Assembly (NCBI GenBank): GCA_030745885.1
Contig: JASLNR010000031.1
Span: forward strand, 1 to 53,029
Reading direction: 5' to 3'
DNA: 53,029 bases
Source of the DNA: Candidatus Thalassarchaeaceae archaeon
GTDB taxonomy: Archaea; Thermoplasmatota; Poseidoniia; Poseidoniales; Thalassarchaeaceae
Part shown: piece after piece, positions 26,001-33,696 of the stretch
Layout of the letters: each line of letters starts with the position of its first letter
Numbering within the stretch: the first letter of the stretch is position 1
Position numbers and translations under genes: made by a program
Notes under the pieces: model-generated
Databases searched by the model: none
Told to the model about the DNA's origin: nothing
What the model saw: only the letters and a program-made list of their open reading frames with translations

Positions 26001-29000
26001 TTGGGACTAATTCCGATAGCGATTCTCCGTCTGAAGTAACTGTAGGGGGCTATGTTGTTGCTGTCTCGGCAGGGGGGTCACATACCTGTGCTCTGATGGT
26101 AAACCAGGATCTCAAGTGCTGGGGCAGCAATAGCCAGGGCCAACTCGGGAGCGGGGACCAAGTTTCCCAGAACTCGCCAACAACAGCAGTTCTTTCAGAA
26201 GTAATTTCTATTGATGTTGGGGGCGAACACTCGTGTGCGGTCAACCTCACCCAAACGTTGTACTGCTGGGGTGCGAATTCGGGCGGTCAGGTCGGGGATG
26301 GAACAACCAGTACCGCTACCTCGCCAACTATGATTAGCGTGGGTTCCTCATTGGGTGCAATATCAGTTTCCGCGGGTGGCTCTTTCTCTTGTGTCACGGC
26401 TAGCAACGACCTTCTAAGCTGCTGGGGCGGAGCGAGTTCGGATTCGATTTCAATAGGATCTTCGCCTAGCGAGATCGAGTTATCACGCTGGACATACATC
26501 AATTCCGCGGAGAGAGATTTGGACGATGATGGGTCGCTGAACCTTTTCGACACTCATGGACCGGGGGACAATGATGGTGATGGCTTCCCATCAGGGTCAA
26601 ATGATGTGGATGACAGCAACCCCGCAAGAGCCGCTGACTGTAGTCCCGGCTCCTATGGCAGGTACATCTGCAAGGTGGCAACTGTCGGATTCTTCGTCAG
26701 CGACCCGGGTAGCCTTGTGATGACGCCGGCCAGTTCTGGGCACTACGTCGATACTGACGGGGCTTCAATCGACACGCCCTGCGCGGTTGGAACATACCAA
26801 GAACGAACTGGTCAGACCTCATGCGACCCGTCGCGAGCTGGATACTACGTCGATCTGGAGGGGCAATCATCCGATACCCCCTGTCCGGGAGGTAAGTTCA
26901 ACCCAAATACTGGTTCCATGTCTGAAGAAGACTGCACGGGGTCGGAACCGGGCTACAACGTGCCCATCCTAACCCAAATAAGTTCTGGCTCTTTCCATAC
27001 ATGCGCTATCCTCGACGACGGTTCGGTGAGTTGCTGGGGAGACAACGCGAATGGGCAACTGGGTGACGGCACTAGATCTGGGCACACCTCTCCGGAAACT
27101 GTCCTGCTACCTTTGGGCAAGTCCGCAGTAGCTATTTCCTCTGGATCATACCACACTTGCGCCGTCTTGGATGACGGTTCTCTACGGTGTTGGGGTAACA
27201 ATGAATTCGGCCAACTCGGTGATGAAACTACAATCGAGAGGATTAGCCCAGTAAGTGTTGACCTCGGCTCGGGGAGGACTGCTGCGAGCGTGTCAGCTGG
27301 CGAGTCACATACCTGTGCTGTGCTCGATGATTCAAGCGTGAAGTGCTGGGGGGAGAATAGCAACGGGCAGCTGGGAGATGGAACTAGTACGAACCGCTTC
27401 AGCCCTGTTTCGATAGGGCTGGGTGACGGCAATACGGCCGTATCGGTGTCTTCGGGCTCTTACCATACCTGCGCCATTACGGACGAAAGGATGGTGAAGT
27501 GCTGGGGCGACAACTGGCATGGGCAATTGGGAGACGGCAGTACTGGAGACCGGTTTTCCCCTACGAAAATCGATTTGCCGATTAATAGCAGCGCTGTGAC
27601 CCTGTCATCTGGCTCTTTCCACACCTGCGTGGGCCTCAATGATGGATCCATGTTCTGTTGGGGATACAATGCATATGGGCAACTTGGTAACGGGAACATG
27701 TCGAATAGCCACTCACCCTCTGCAGTGGGATTGATCGAGTCAGAATCCCCCACTCAAGTCTCTATTGGAATGTATCACAGCTGTGCACTTTTCGACAGCG
27801 GCAGCGTATCCTGCTGGGGCGGGAACTCAGAGGGACAGCTCGGGGATGGAGGTCAGATTGAAAGTTTGATTCCCCAAACCGTCGCCCTTCCCGCAGGAAA
27901 GGACGCGCTTTCAATCTCGATAGGGCAACGGCACTCCTGCGCTATTCTGAACGATGCGACTCTCTATTGTTGGGGCTACAATGCCAACGGGCAACTCGGG
28001 GATGGAGGGACGACGAATCGCCTTTTGCCATCCAACATTGACTTGCGACATGGGTCAAGCGCCCAGATAGCATGCTCCCCGGGGACATTCCAGCCTAATG
28101 CGTCACAGACTTCTTGCATTCTCGCTGACAGGGGGTATAGCGTCCCCCTACAGGCTTCGCTCAATCAGACTGGCTGTACCAAGGGATACTATTCGAGTCT
28201 GAGGGGTCAGGAGTCATGCATTATGGCCTCGATTGGTTATTACGTGGACGAGAACCTAGCTGACTCACAAACTGCCTGTCCTCCGTTCAACTCCACTGTA
28301 CAACGAGGTTCGAACAACTTCGATCTATGCAAGCCCGACTTCGACGGTGACATGTCTCCAGATGTGATTGATCTGGATGACGATGCCGACGGCGTGGAGG
28401 ATCGCTACGACTTCGATCCACTCGACCCTGAGGTCTCTATTGACTCCGACGGGGACTCGATTCCCGATAGCCTGGATAGCGATGACGACAACGACGGCGT
28501 GAACGACACCACTGACAAATTTCCATACAACCAAGACGAATGGGAGGACAAGGACGAGGATGGAGTGGGGGACAACAGCGACAACGATGACGATAACGAC
28601 GGACGAGAAGACTCATTCGACGTGTTCCCCAACGATCCCGCGGAATGGTCGGATTTCGACGGGGACGGCATTGGCGACAATGCCGATGAGGACGACGACA
28701 ACGACGGCGTCAACGATGTTGACAACGACCCCTATGCCGATTTGGATGACGCGTTCCCGCTCGACAGTACGGAATGGATAGATACCGATGACGACAGCAT
28801 CGGCAACAACGCCGACACCGATGATGACGGGGACGGTTTCGATGATGAATTGGATGCGTTCCCTCTCGACCCAACGGAGTGGCTCGACAGTGATGGTGAC
28901 ACTTTCGGTGACAATTTCGACTGGGACGACAACAATCCATTCGAGTGGATGGATTCGGATGGAGATCAGATTGGTGATAACTCGGACGAATGCCCTGATG

Positions 29001-29404
29001 AACAAGGATTGAACTCTAGCTTCGAGAACTTCGCTCACAAGTTGGCGTTGCCCGGAAACAAACTCGGATGCCCTCTTTTCGAAGGAGAGGTCGTGGTTGA
29101 GGAAGAAGAGATTGGTTTCACACTCTCAGACGTCGATGTCACGGATACCGACGGTGACGGTACAGTGGACCTCTTCGATCCCGACGATGATAATGACGGG
29201 ATTCCTGATGAGGAGGATGGTAAGTTGGATCGGCGGACTGGCGAAGGGAAGTTCTCGAAGGACCCAACTAGGCCATTCGGACAGAATACTTGGATTGTTA
29301 TCTTGTTGAGCTTCGTATTCATCTCCATGATGGGACTCCGGTTATTCAGTTGGAAGAAAAGGAAGTTTGCTACGCTGAAGTCAAAGAGAATCAGGCTAGG
29401 ATAA
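23072..29404 (+). CDS. Giant cell-surface S8 protease with two RCC1-repeat propellers, Cys-rich repeats and C-terminal anchor
   Basis: About 2,110 aa from ATG 23072; the frame is open from 22937 but the earlier part lacks sense, and residues 1-30 from 23072 form a good signal peptide. A propeptide-like region precedes the peptidase domain with Asp289 (VADSGLD), His347 (DHGHGTHVTG) and Ser572 (NQGTSMATP). A beta domain follows, then seven RCC1-type repeats (residues ~795-1130), a Cys-rich GCC2/GCC3-like segment, seven more RCC1 repeats (~1305-1660), a second Cys-rich segment, acidic DxDxDG-type calcium-binding repeats (~1755-1985) and a terminal TM (~2073-2092) with a basic tail. It is expected outside the cell, anchored at its C-terminus, degrading or processing proteins; the propellers probably bind ligands or substrates. 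Confidence 0.92.
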   Translation: MPSGNGARVHLSLLLTSLMVFPTLLSVAALTLEPQTGDLDSKSSGVSKNGPRAYYSELGIPQINDPSHGWWNSDGVGEALLYHRKATYVPIEDWQTTTGERVLSGWHVLGHEYPIPSNWKDDLSEMGIECQTFYSPQGFHCDVPDLSGGDLMEAGVIGAFRLDPTDKLAPDVLPLIWGMVESNAIMEGDLFVINVLLSGDFNRGDILSSPIDLREMYAGRLAKIVADEKGMEWLVNQDFVEWIEPDYPVQLSNDEAAEIINVDWVGDPSNMGGPLNTLSGSGVIVAVADSGLDTAESCGSTISYAASLLDCNSKNGDVLDDFVGRIASVQSFHGSCSDDGPSDDHGHGTHVTGSVLGDGSNSLPDGENFAGMAPDANLYMQAIKCGGSLYPPSDYENDLFLPAYEFGARVHTNSWGTGPSGSTPNYYSSSTLMVDEAAYEMDDMVILYAMGNDGSDDNSNGEIDLEFMNRQATAKNILSIGASENFRPTLTGSTWGTANSDNWGASPISSDYLANNIEGLAAFSNRGPTDDGRIKPDLVAPGTYIISTRSAESGASCIETGYENYCYNQGTSMATPITAGSTALILEYLNNQGYTDDFTKSNDPASAMVKAMMASGAHDMEGQYSTGGDGKNGAADSAPNPHEGWGLLDLQGTVGTSFMDGISIATQESHSMRLTVPVGIPEFRVVLSWNDPPNSPSAGKQLINDLDIFLKNPSGATFNYVNDDVNNLVGVTVESPDAGDWEVIINGANVADGPQIYYVAVSNGLVITDMRHPVSDTLNIAGFQSGSIFTETTVSVGGNHICAIIDDSSLQCWGDNSFGQVGDGTTTDRLTMTSVALDSGRTAVSVSTGESYTCATLDDSSLRCWGRNNKGQLGDGTTTNSISPVSVGLGGFPVQVSSGLRHTCAVLTDASLKCWGDNANGQLGIGSNSDSSTPVTVSFSGGKKVLAVSTGAAHTCAVLDDRSLQCWGENGDGQLGIGTNSDSDSPSEVTVGGYVVAVSAGGSHTCALMVNQDLKCWGSNSQGQLGSGDQVSQNSPTTAVLSEVISIDVGGEHSCAVNLTQTLYCWGANSGGQVGDGTTSTATSPTMISVGSSLGAISVSAGGSFSCVTASNDLLSCWGGASSDSISIGSSPSEIELSRWTYINSAERDLDDDGSLNLFDTHGPGDNDGDGFPSGSNDVDDSNPARAADCSPGSYGRYICKVATVGFFVSDPGSLVMTPASSGHYVDTDGASIDTPCAVGTYQERTGQTSCDPSRAGYYVDLEGQSSDTPCPGGKFNPNTGSMSEEDCTGSEPGYNVPILTQISSGSFHTCAILDDGSVSCWGDNANGQLGDGTRSGHTSPETVLLPLGKSAVAISSGSYHTCAVLDDGSLRCWGNNEFGQLGDETTIERISPVSVDLGSGRTAASVSAGESHTCAVLDDSSVKCWGENSNGQLGDGTSTNRFSPVSIGLGDGNTAVSVSSGSYHTCAITDERMVKCWGDNWHGQLGDGSTGDRFSPTKIDLPINSSAVTLSSGSFHTCVGLNDGSMFCWGYNAYGQLGNGNMSNSHSPSAVGLIESESPTQVSIGMYHSCALFDSGSVSCWGGNSEGQLGDGGQIESLIPQTVALPAGKDALSISIGQRHSCAILNDATLYCWGYNANGQLGDGGTTNRLLPSNIDLRHGSSAQIACSPGTFQPNASQTSCILADRGYSVPLQASLNQTGCTKGYYSSLRGQESCIMASIGYYVDENLADSQTACPPFNSTVQRGSNNFDLCKPDFDGDMSPDVIDLDDDADGVEDRYDFDPLDPEVSIDSDGDSIPDSLDSDDDNDGVNDTTDKFPYNQDEWEDKDEDGVGDNSDNDDDNDGREDSFDVFPNDPAEWSDFDGDGIGDNADEDDDNDGVNDVDNDPYADLDDAFPLDSTEWIDTDDDSIGNNADTDDDGDGFDDELDAFPLDPTEWLDSDGDTFGDNFDWDDNNPFEWMDSDGDQIGDNSDECPDEQGLNSSFENFAHKLALPGNKLGCPLFEGEVVVEEEEIGFTLSDVDVTDTDGDGTVDLFDPDDDNDGIPDEEDGKLDRRTGEGKFSKDPTRPFGQNTWIVILLSFVFISMMGLRLFSWKKRKFATLKSKRIRLG
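25440..26470 (+). repeat. First set of seven RCC1-like blades (coding)
   Basis: Seven successive units of ~49-53 residues, each with the core H-x-CA-x(8)-CWG-x-N-x-x-GQLG. Repeats begin near 25461, 25621, 25774, 25930, 26083, 26227 and 26380. Every unit has one Cys in HTCA-like and one in CWG, suggesting one disulfide per blade. Seven is the number that closes an RCC1 propeller. The seventh is the most diverged (FSCVTAS, CWGGASSD). Confidence 0.8.
26635..26965 (+). repeat. GCC2/GCC3-like Cys-rich repeats between the two propellers (coding)
   Basis: Short units with CxxGxY or CxxGTYQ followed by a Cys about 10-15 residues later and GYYVD (for example CAVGTYQERTGQTSC and CPGGKFNPNTGS). Similar units recur at about 28070-28330 after the second propeller. 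They resemble ephrin-receptor-like Cys repeats and probably act as disulfide-linked spacers. Confidence 0.6.
26980..28070 (+). repeat. Second set of seven RCC1-like blades (coding)
   Basis: Seven further units beginning near 26995, 27148, 27304, 27460, 27616, 27772 and 27928 with the same core (for example HTCAILDDGSVSCWGDNANG). They are more uniform than the first set. Like the first set they keep the two Cys per blade. The even count of seven twice suggests duplication of a complete propeller rather than random repeat gain. Confidence 0.8.
28330..29010 (+). repeat. Acidic calcium-binding type repeats (coding)
   Basis: A run of aspartate-rich units such as DSDGDSIPDSLDSDDD and DDNDGVNDVDNDP, matching thrombospondin type 3-like repeats that bind calcium in marine surface proteins. 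They form a stalk between the propellers and the membrane anchor. Another short DTDGDGTVDLFDPDDD unit lies near 29148-29200. Confidence 0.7.
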
Positions 29405-29418
29405 ACAGTGCGCCACAG

Positions 29419-29503
29419 TGGTGCAGGGGGCAGGATTCGAACCTGCGAAGCACTACGCACAGCGACCTGAACGCTGCCCCTTTGACCACTCGGGTACCCC
29501 TGC
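29419..29503 (-). tRNA. tRNA-Leu (anticodon CAG), CCA encoded
   Basis: On the minus strand an acceptor arm GCAGGGG/CCCCTGC closes a class II tRNA. The anticodon stem CAGCG/CGCTG encloses the loop TTCAGGT, giving anticodon CAG. A long variable arm TGCG...CGCA and a T arm GCAGG-TTCGAAT-CCTGC are present. The CCA is encoded at 29421-29419. All arms pair well. Confidence 0.93.
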
Positions 29504-29561
29504 TTGAACTGGCGCTGTAACTTTGAGACTTCAATGCAACGCAACGGGAAATGATTGGGAA

Positions 29562-29646
29562 TGGTGCAGGGGACAGGATTCGAACCTGCGAAGCACTACG
29601 CACTGGGACCTAAACCCAGCCCCTTTGACCACTCGGGTACCCCTGC
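29562..29646 (-). tRNA. tRNA-Leu (anticodon TAG), CCA encoded
   Basis: This second class II tRNA on the minus strand is nearly identical to the neighbouring tRNA-Leu. The anticodon stem is CTGGG/CCCAG with loop TTTAGGT, giving anticodon TAG (UAG). The CCA is encoded. A TATA-like GAATTATT lies upstream on the minus strand near 29663-29670. The T stem has one G-U pair where the neighbour has G-C. Confidence 0.93.
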
Positions 29647-29738
29647 TTGGTACCGTCCGAATAATTCCTCACCAAGAAGGCAACGGATGCGCGATAGTCA
29701 GCCCCATAGTGTCATAACCGGACTGCTTCGCCTCAAAG

Positions 29739-30761
29739 ATGGCTCGAATGGCACGAATAGGCATACTCGGTCTAGGTAACTGGGGTACGGCCCTAGCTCA
29801 TGTCTGGTGCAAGGATGGTCACAATGTTCTAGGCTGGACCATAGAGCAAGAAGTCTACGAGTCCCTCATGACGAAGAGTGAGAACGAGAAGTACCTGCCT
29901 GGTTATGAGATTCCCCATCTACAATCCACAATGAATATCGCCGACGTCACGGAGACTTGCGAAATCATAGTCCTAGCACTGCCCAGCGGTGCCATACTGG
30001 AGGTTATCGACGATTTGATTCCCCATCTTCGTCCATCGCACCTTCTAATCGATCTAGCGAAAGGGCTTGCCCCGAGGGAAGGGGGTGGTTCGGGAATGAT
30101 CTCAGACGCGATAGAGAAGAGGCTTGCAACGGCCGAAATGTCTAATCCGGTTGTGGTGATGACAGGGCCCACCATCGCAACGGAAGTGGCTCGTGGCGTC
30201 ATGACCAACGCGCTGGTGGCGTGTCATGACAGGAGCGTGGCAGAGCGCGTAGCGGAGCGCCTCTCTACTGATTCACTGATCCTGACACCGGCAGAGGATC
30301 CGTTGGGTGCCGAACTGTGGGGGGCGTACAAGAATGCTGTGGCGCTTGCCTGTGGACTAGTGGATGGGCTCAAGGAATCCATAGGCGGTGATAATCTGAA
30401 AGCCGCGCTCGTTCTCTCTGGATACAGCGAGGGCATAGGGCTGCTGGGCGCCATGGGGGCTGATCCCGAGACTGCATTTGGACCGGCTGGAATAGGGGAC
30501 CTGTACGTGACTGCAACCAGCCCTCGCAGCCGGAACCGGACGCTCGGGGAGAAGCTGGGCTCGGGGAAGAGCCTAGAGCAGGCTCTGAAAGAGATGCACA
30601 TGGTGGCAGAAGGGGTGCGCGCAACACGGATGTTCCTCAGGAGGTCGGAGGATTTGGGTCATCAAACCCCGTTCCTCCAATCTCTAGGAAGCCTGCTGGA
30701 CGGAGAGATTGGCGTCGAGAAGGCAATCAGACTGATGGTAGAGGCCTACGGCAACCAATGA
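29739..30761 (+). CDS. gpsA: NAD(P)-dependent sn-glycerol-3-phosphate dehydrogenase, bacterial type
   Basis: A 340-aa GpsA protein interconverting dihydroxyacetone phosphate and sn-glycerol 3-phosphate. The N-terminal Rossmann motif is ILGLGNWGTALA; further signatures are VVMTGPTIATEVA, the catalytic Lys region WGAYKNAVALACG, GPAGIGDLYVTATSPRSRNRTLGEKLG and MVAEGVRAT. Length matches the family. This is the bacterial/eukaryotic enzyme, not the archaeal glycerol-1-phosphate dehydrogenase, so its product has the opposite stereochemistry to classic archaeal lipids. It may serve lipid synthesis or glycerol catabolism. It starts 92 nt from the divergent tRNA-Leu(TAG). Confidence 0.95.
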   Translation: MARMARIGILGLGNWGTALAHVWCKDGHNVLGWTIEQEVYESLMTKSENEKYLPGYEIPHLQSTMNIADVTETCEIIVLALPSGAILEVIDDLIPHLRPSHLLIDLAKGLAPREGGGSGMISDAIEKRLATAEMSNPVVVMTGPTIATEVARGVMTNALVACHDRSVAERVAERLSTDSLILTPAEDPLGAELWGAYKNAVALACGLVDGLKESIGGDNLKAALVLSGYSEGIGLLGAMGADPETAFGPAGIGDLYVTATSPRSRNRTLGEKLGSGKSLEQALKEMHMVAEGVRATRMFLRRSEDLGHQTPFLQSLGSLLDGEIGVEKAIRLMVEAYGNQ

Positions 30762-30802
30762 GGGGGCAGGGTTGATTGCCTGTACTCCATACGAGAGACA
30801 GA

Positions 30803-31030
30803 ATGGCAATAGAGGACCTCACAGACTTCGAGCTCCGGCTACTGAAGTGGATCTCGGCATCAGACTTCGTGGAGGTTCCATGGTCCACTAAGCGTGCGGC
30901 TGAAGCTTTCAAGGTCGAAGAGAAGGAGGTTTACGAGGCACTAGCCGCACTGACCTTCAAGGTCCGCGACAACATCCAAATTTTCTACGATGACGGGGCG
31001 ATCAGAATGGTCGGAGATGACGTCTCCTAG
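30803..31030 (+). CDS. Small winged-helix-like protein
   Basis: A 75-aa protein from ATG 30803 (MAIEDLTDFE); the longer frame from 30776 would run through the region where I expect the promoter. The pattern of helices with KRAAEAFKVEEKEVYEALAAL and a following beta hairpin (IQIFYDDGAIRMV) looks like a small winged helix. It could bind DNA, but no family was recognised. It lies 41 nt after gpsA and overlaps the convergent phnE-like gene by 4 nt, so a regulatory link to either is possible but unproven. Confidence 0.6.
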   Translation: MAIEDLTDFELRLLKWISASDFVEVPWSTKRAAEAFKVEEKEVYEALAALTFKVRDNIQIFYDDGAIRMVGDDVS

Positions 31031-31941
31031 TCCTCCTTTCCCGCTGAGAAGGGGAGGAAAACCTCTCTCCACCTCGGTCTTTGGACGCGCTCATCCTCCT
31101 CGATAAACCCCCTTCTAATTCGTAGTGATAACTGGTCGATCATTATCACAGAGACATACATCACCAGTATGAGTGCGAGCACCCTATCGTACAGCTTGAA
31201 GGGCTCTAGGTAGTACAGCATATACCAGCCAATTCCACCGGCCCCTACTAGCCCAACTACTGAACCATGGCGGACATTGTACTCAAACATGAACAACATC
31301 TGGCTAATCAGGGAGTTGCTGGCCTCAGGGATTGCGAAGTAACGAATAGTCTGCCACCGGGGTAGTCCCATGGCTCGGGCGACCTCCAGAGGTTCCCGGC
31401 TAACACCCTCTAGAGCCTCGTACTGAAGCTTTCCAAGATAGCCCACGGTGTATATGGTCATTGCAAGGACACCCGCAAGGGGACCTATGCCAACTAGAAT
31501 TACGAAAATTAGGGCCCATATCAGAGAAGGGACCACACGGAGGGCAGCAAGGACCTGCCTAATCATCTGGGCGAGCCATTTTGGGGATAGGTTTGTCGCC
31601 GACATGGCGGCTAACGGAAGCGAAAGGGCCATTCCAAAAACTGTGGCTAGGAAGGCTATCTCGATAGTCTGTACCATCCCAACGATGGCTGGGCTACAAA
31701 CCCAATCGATACTTGATTCACAGGGAGGATAAGCCCATGACGCCCTGTTGGTGAGGACTGAGAAATCGGGTGGCCATGCCTCGCCCCATATTACAAGAAG
31801 ATTGGATGCTGCCTCACCAATCCTCGAAATGGAGATCCGTAGGTGTACGATTGCGAGAATGGAGAGGAGCGTGAAAACCAAAGTGACCTTGAGAAGAGTT
31901 CGCTTGGCGATTGCCTGAAGGGTGCGTTTGAAAACACTCAA
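31027..31941 (-). CDS. phnE: Phosphonate-type ABC transporter permease (PhnE-like)
   Basis: About 304 aa. The frame is open to 31995, inside the ATPase gene, but the TTG at 31941 lies 1 nt after that gene's stop with a GGGGGGAAG ribosome-binding stretch before it, so I use it. It has about six TM helices and the permease coupling loop EGVSREPLEVARAMGLPRWQTIRY. The helix order and VGLVGAGGIGWYM near the C-terminus match PhnE-family permeases. It forms the membrane channel with the ATPase and binding protein encoded just upstream. Confidence 0.88.
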   Translation of the reverse strand: MSVFKRTLQAIAKRTLLKVTLVFTLLSILAIVHLRISISRIGEAASNLLVIWGEAWPPDFSVLTNRASWAYPPCESSIDWVCSPAIVGMVQTIEIAFLATVFGMALSLPLAAMSATNLSPKWLAQMIRQVLAALRVVPSLIWALIFVILVGIGPLAGVLAMTIYTVGYLGKLQYEALEGVSREPLEVARAMGLPRWQTIRYFAIPEASNSLISQMLFMFEYNVRHGSVVGLVGAGGIGWYMLYYLEPFKLYDRVLALILVMYVSVIMIDQLSLRIRRGFIEEDERVQRPRWREVFLPFSAGKED

Positions 31942-31942
31942 T

Positions 31943-32668
31943 TTACTTCCCCCCCAATTGAGGAAGACTGTGCTGGTCTGAAATCTCATCATCACTCATT
32001 GGCAGTAACTTCTTGCCCTTTAGTTCCAATAGACGGTCACAGAAAGTACGTGCCCTAACTGGATTATGGTCCACAATCAAGATGGCGGACCTTTGGACCT
32101 TAGCCAGCCCCTTCAGTAGATCAATAATCTCACGGGCAGTGTCAGCATCGAGTTCGCCTAGGCACTCGTCGGCTAGGAGCAGCTTAGGAGACTGGACCAT
32201 GGAGCGAGCAATGGCCACACGACGCTGCTGTCCCCCAGAGAGTTTATTCACGGACTCTAACGATTTGTCGTGAAGGCCCACGGCATGGATAGCCGCCCTA
32301 GTCGCGTCACGCATCTCTCTGGAGGGTATCGAAAATAGCGTCTGAGCGAAGGTCGCCCCCGGAAGGGCCCCCATTAGGACGTTGTAGCCCACTGACTGGT
32401 GACGCACTAGTCCAAGCCTCTGTGGAATCAACCCTATTGAGCCACGATTAATCGATGATAAGGGAATTCCGTCAAAGAGGATGCTGCCGGATAGGTAGGG
32501 GACCAGACCTGCTATAGTCCTGATTAGGGTCGTCTTTCCTATTCCAGAGCGGCCGATGACACCTACGATTTCACCCGGACTGATTTGAAGATTAAGGTCC
32601 TCAATTAGTGGCTGGGATTCGACGAACCCTAGGTCAACACCCGAGACGTCAAGGACGTTTCGAGCCAC
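31943..32668 (-). CDS. phnC: Phosphonate-type ABC transporter ATPase (PhnC-like)
   Basis: About 241 aa from a GTG at 32668, placed 10 nt after the binding-protein stop with a GGGGAA stretch before it; an ATG at 32713 is in frame but lies 35 nt inside the binding-protein gene. Walker A is GRSGIGKTT, the Q-loop is LIPQRLGLVRH, the signature is LSGGQQRRVAIARS and Walker B is LLLADECLGELD. The loop between Q-loop and signature (GALPGATFAQTLFSI) is of the PhnC type. It energises uptake together with the PhnE- and PhnD-like proteins. Confidence 0.9.
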   Translation of the reverse strand: MARNVLDVSGVDLGFVESQPLIEDLNLQISPGEIVGVIGRSGIGKTTLIRTIAGLVPYLSGSILFDGIPLSSINRGSIGLIPQRLGLVRHQSVGYNVLMGALPGATFAQTLFSIPSREMRDATRAAIHAVGLHDKSLESVNKLSGGQQRRVAIARSMVQSPKLLLADECLGELDADTAREIIDLLKGLAKVQRSAILIVDHNPVRARTFCDRLLELKGKKLLPMSDDEISDQHSLPQLGGK

Positions 32669-32678
32669 AGATTCCCCA

Positions 32679-33653
32679 TCACCCGCCGTACTTATCCTCG
32701 AAGTATGCCTCAATTCCAGGTATGCTACTGATGGCTGTACTGTATGATCCCAAATGGCTCTCGGTATCCACGGCCGCGAGGCCGTCAGAATTGAGAACTG
32801 AGTGGATTATGGATTGGCCTTCAGTGCCCGTATTCAATGCTAGCAAGGCAGCAGTGATCACTGCTGCCTTTTCAGGGCTAACCTGTTCCGGATTCAGCAT
32901 CACTGGGTGGCTAGGAACCTGTCCGAAGTATGGTTCTAGCATTCGGTACTCGGATCTATCGAGGCACCAATCGTTACCCTCACAGTAATCCTCGAAAGAG
33001 CTTGTCTTAGCAAAGGCGATGTCTCCCTGCCCCTCCGTCATACACCTGAATGCCCCGCCATATCCATAGTAGGTGTCGCCACTGGATGGAATGGTGGCAT
33101 TACCGAAGTGGTTCTCAATTGTGGTCCTAAGGCTGTCGATGTCCTCTTTATCGCCTGAAATCTCAACAATTCCATTATCTATCATGTAGCCCATAGGCAT
33201 GAGCATACCTGCAGACTTCAGCCACCCAGTATGGCATGAGTCCTTACCTTCCAAATCATCCAGAGACTGGATATCACTATCGGCTAGAACCCAAGCAGCG
33301 GCGACATAGAATGTTGATCCGTCTGATTTCTTGTCAGCTAGAATGGCGTCGAAGCCATGCTGCTGCCAAGACAGCCAGGCGGAACCACCGTCGAGGAATG
33401 CGATGTCTGCATGACCGAATCTCAATGCCTCAATCGCGGCAATGTCACTGGAAATCGGATAGATTTCCACATCCCATCCTGATTGCTGCGCGACGAAGTC
33501 TGCCAAGGCCTGAGGATTGGCTTCAACGTCTTCGTAGTCATCTTGAGTCTTGAAGGCGATTCTAATGATTTCATCCTCATCCGAACCTAGACAACCAGAA
33601 TTCATTGATAGAAGAATCAAGAAAGTAAGTATCACCGAAATCGATCTTTTCAT
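32679..33653 (-). CDS. phnD: Phosphonate/phosphite-type substrate-binding lipoprotein (PhnD-like)
   Basis: A 324-aa protein with a lipoprotein signal ending SGC (Cys21), so it is tethered outside the membrane. The periplasmic-binding-protein fold is of the PhnD type, with ISSDIAAIEALRFGHADIAFLDGGSAW (in part) near residues 68-93 and a C-terminal HPVMLNPEQVSPEKAAVI segment. Four additional Cys (CHTGW, FRC, DYC, WC) may form disulfides. The ligand could be phosphonate, phosphite or phosphate ester; it cannot be read here. No phosphonate-degrading gene lies nearby. It is the first gene of the phnDCE operon. Confidence 0.88.
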   Translation of the reverse strand: MKRSISVILTFLILLSMNSGCLGSDEDEIIRIAFKTQDDYEDVEANPQALADFVAQQSGWDVEIYPISSDIAAIEALRFGHADIAFLDGGSAWLSWQQHGFDAILADKKSDGSTFYVAAAWVLADSDIQSLDDLEGKDSCHTGWLKSAGMLMPMGYMIDNGIVEISGDKEDIDSLRTTIENHFGNATIPSSGDTYYGYGGAFRCMTEGQGDIAFAKTSSFEDYCEGNDWCLDRSEYRMLEPYFGQVPSHPVMLNPEQVSPEKAAVITAALLALNTGTEGQSIIHSVLNSDGLAAVDTESHLGSYSTAISSIPGIEAYFEDKYGG

Positions 33654-33670
33654 TTTTGGGTACCCTAAAT
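33654..33670. promoter_or_regulatory. Operator-like site 1 next to the phnD start
   Basis: TTTTGGGTACCCTAAAT is semi-palindromic around GGGTACCC (7 of 8 outward positions match). It directly adjoins the phnD ATG (33653) and so lies between its TATA-like box and start, a classic repressor position. A near-identical copy lies 43 bp away. Confidence 0.65.
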
Positions 33671-33674
33671 TTTC

Positions 33675-33683
33675 TAATAATAC
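33675..33683 (-). promoter_or_regulatory. TATA-like box of the phnD operon
   Basis: On the minus strand GTATTATTA lies 22-30 nt before the phnD ATG, inside a very AT-rich 26-bp spacer between the two operator-like sites. The spacing predicts a leaderless mRNA. Confidence 0.5.
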
Positions 33684-33696
33684 AATTACTTTTGAA

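Noticed and set aside
25440..28070. Regular ~150-160-bp periodicity that could look like a tandem DNA repeat or CRISPR-like array
   Set aside because: The periodicity is explained by RCC1 protein repeats in a continuous reading frame; the DNA is too diverged between units for a CRISPR or satellite, and no short identical repeats with unique spacers are present.
29290..29717. Frames on both strands over the two tRNA-Leu genes
   Set aside because: They contain the typical antisense-tRNA peptide (xGFEPAxx-like) and are produced by the tRNA sequence; no independent coding evidence.
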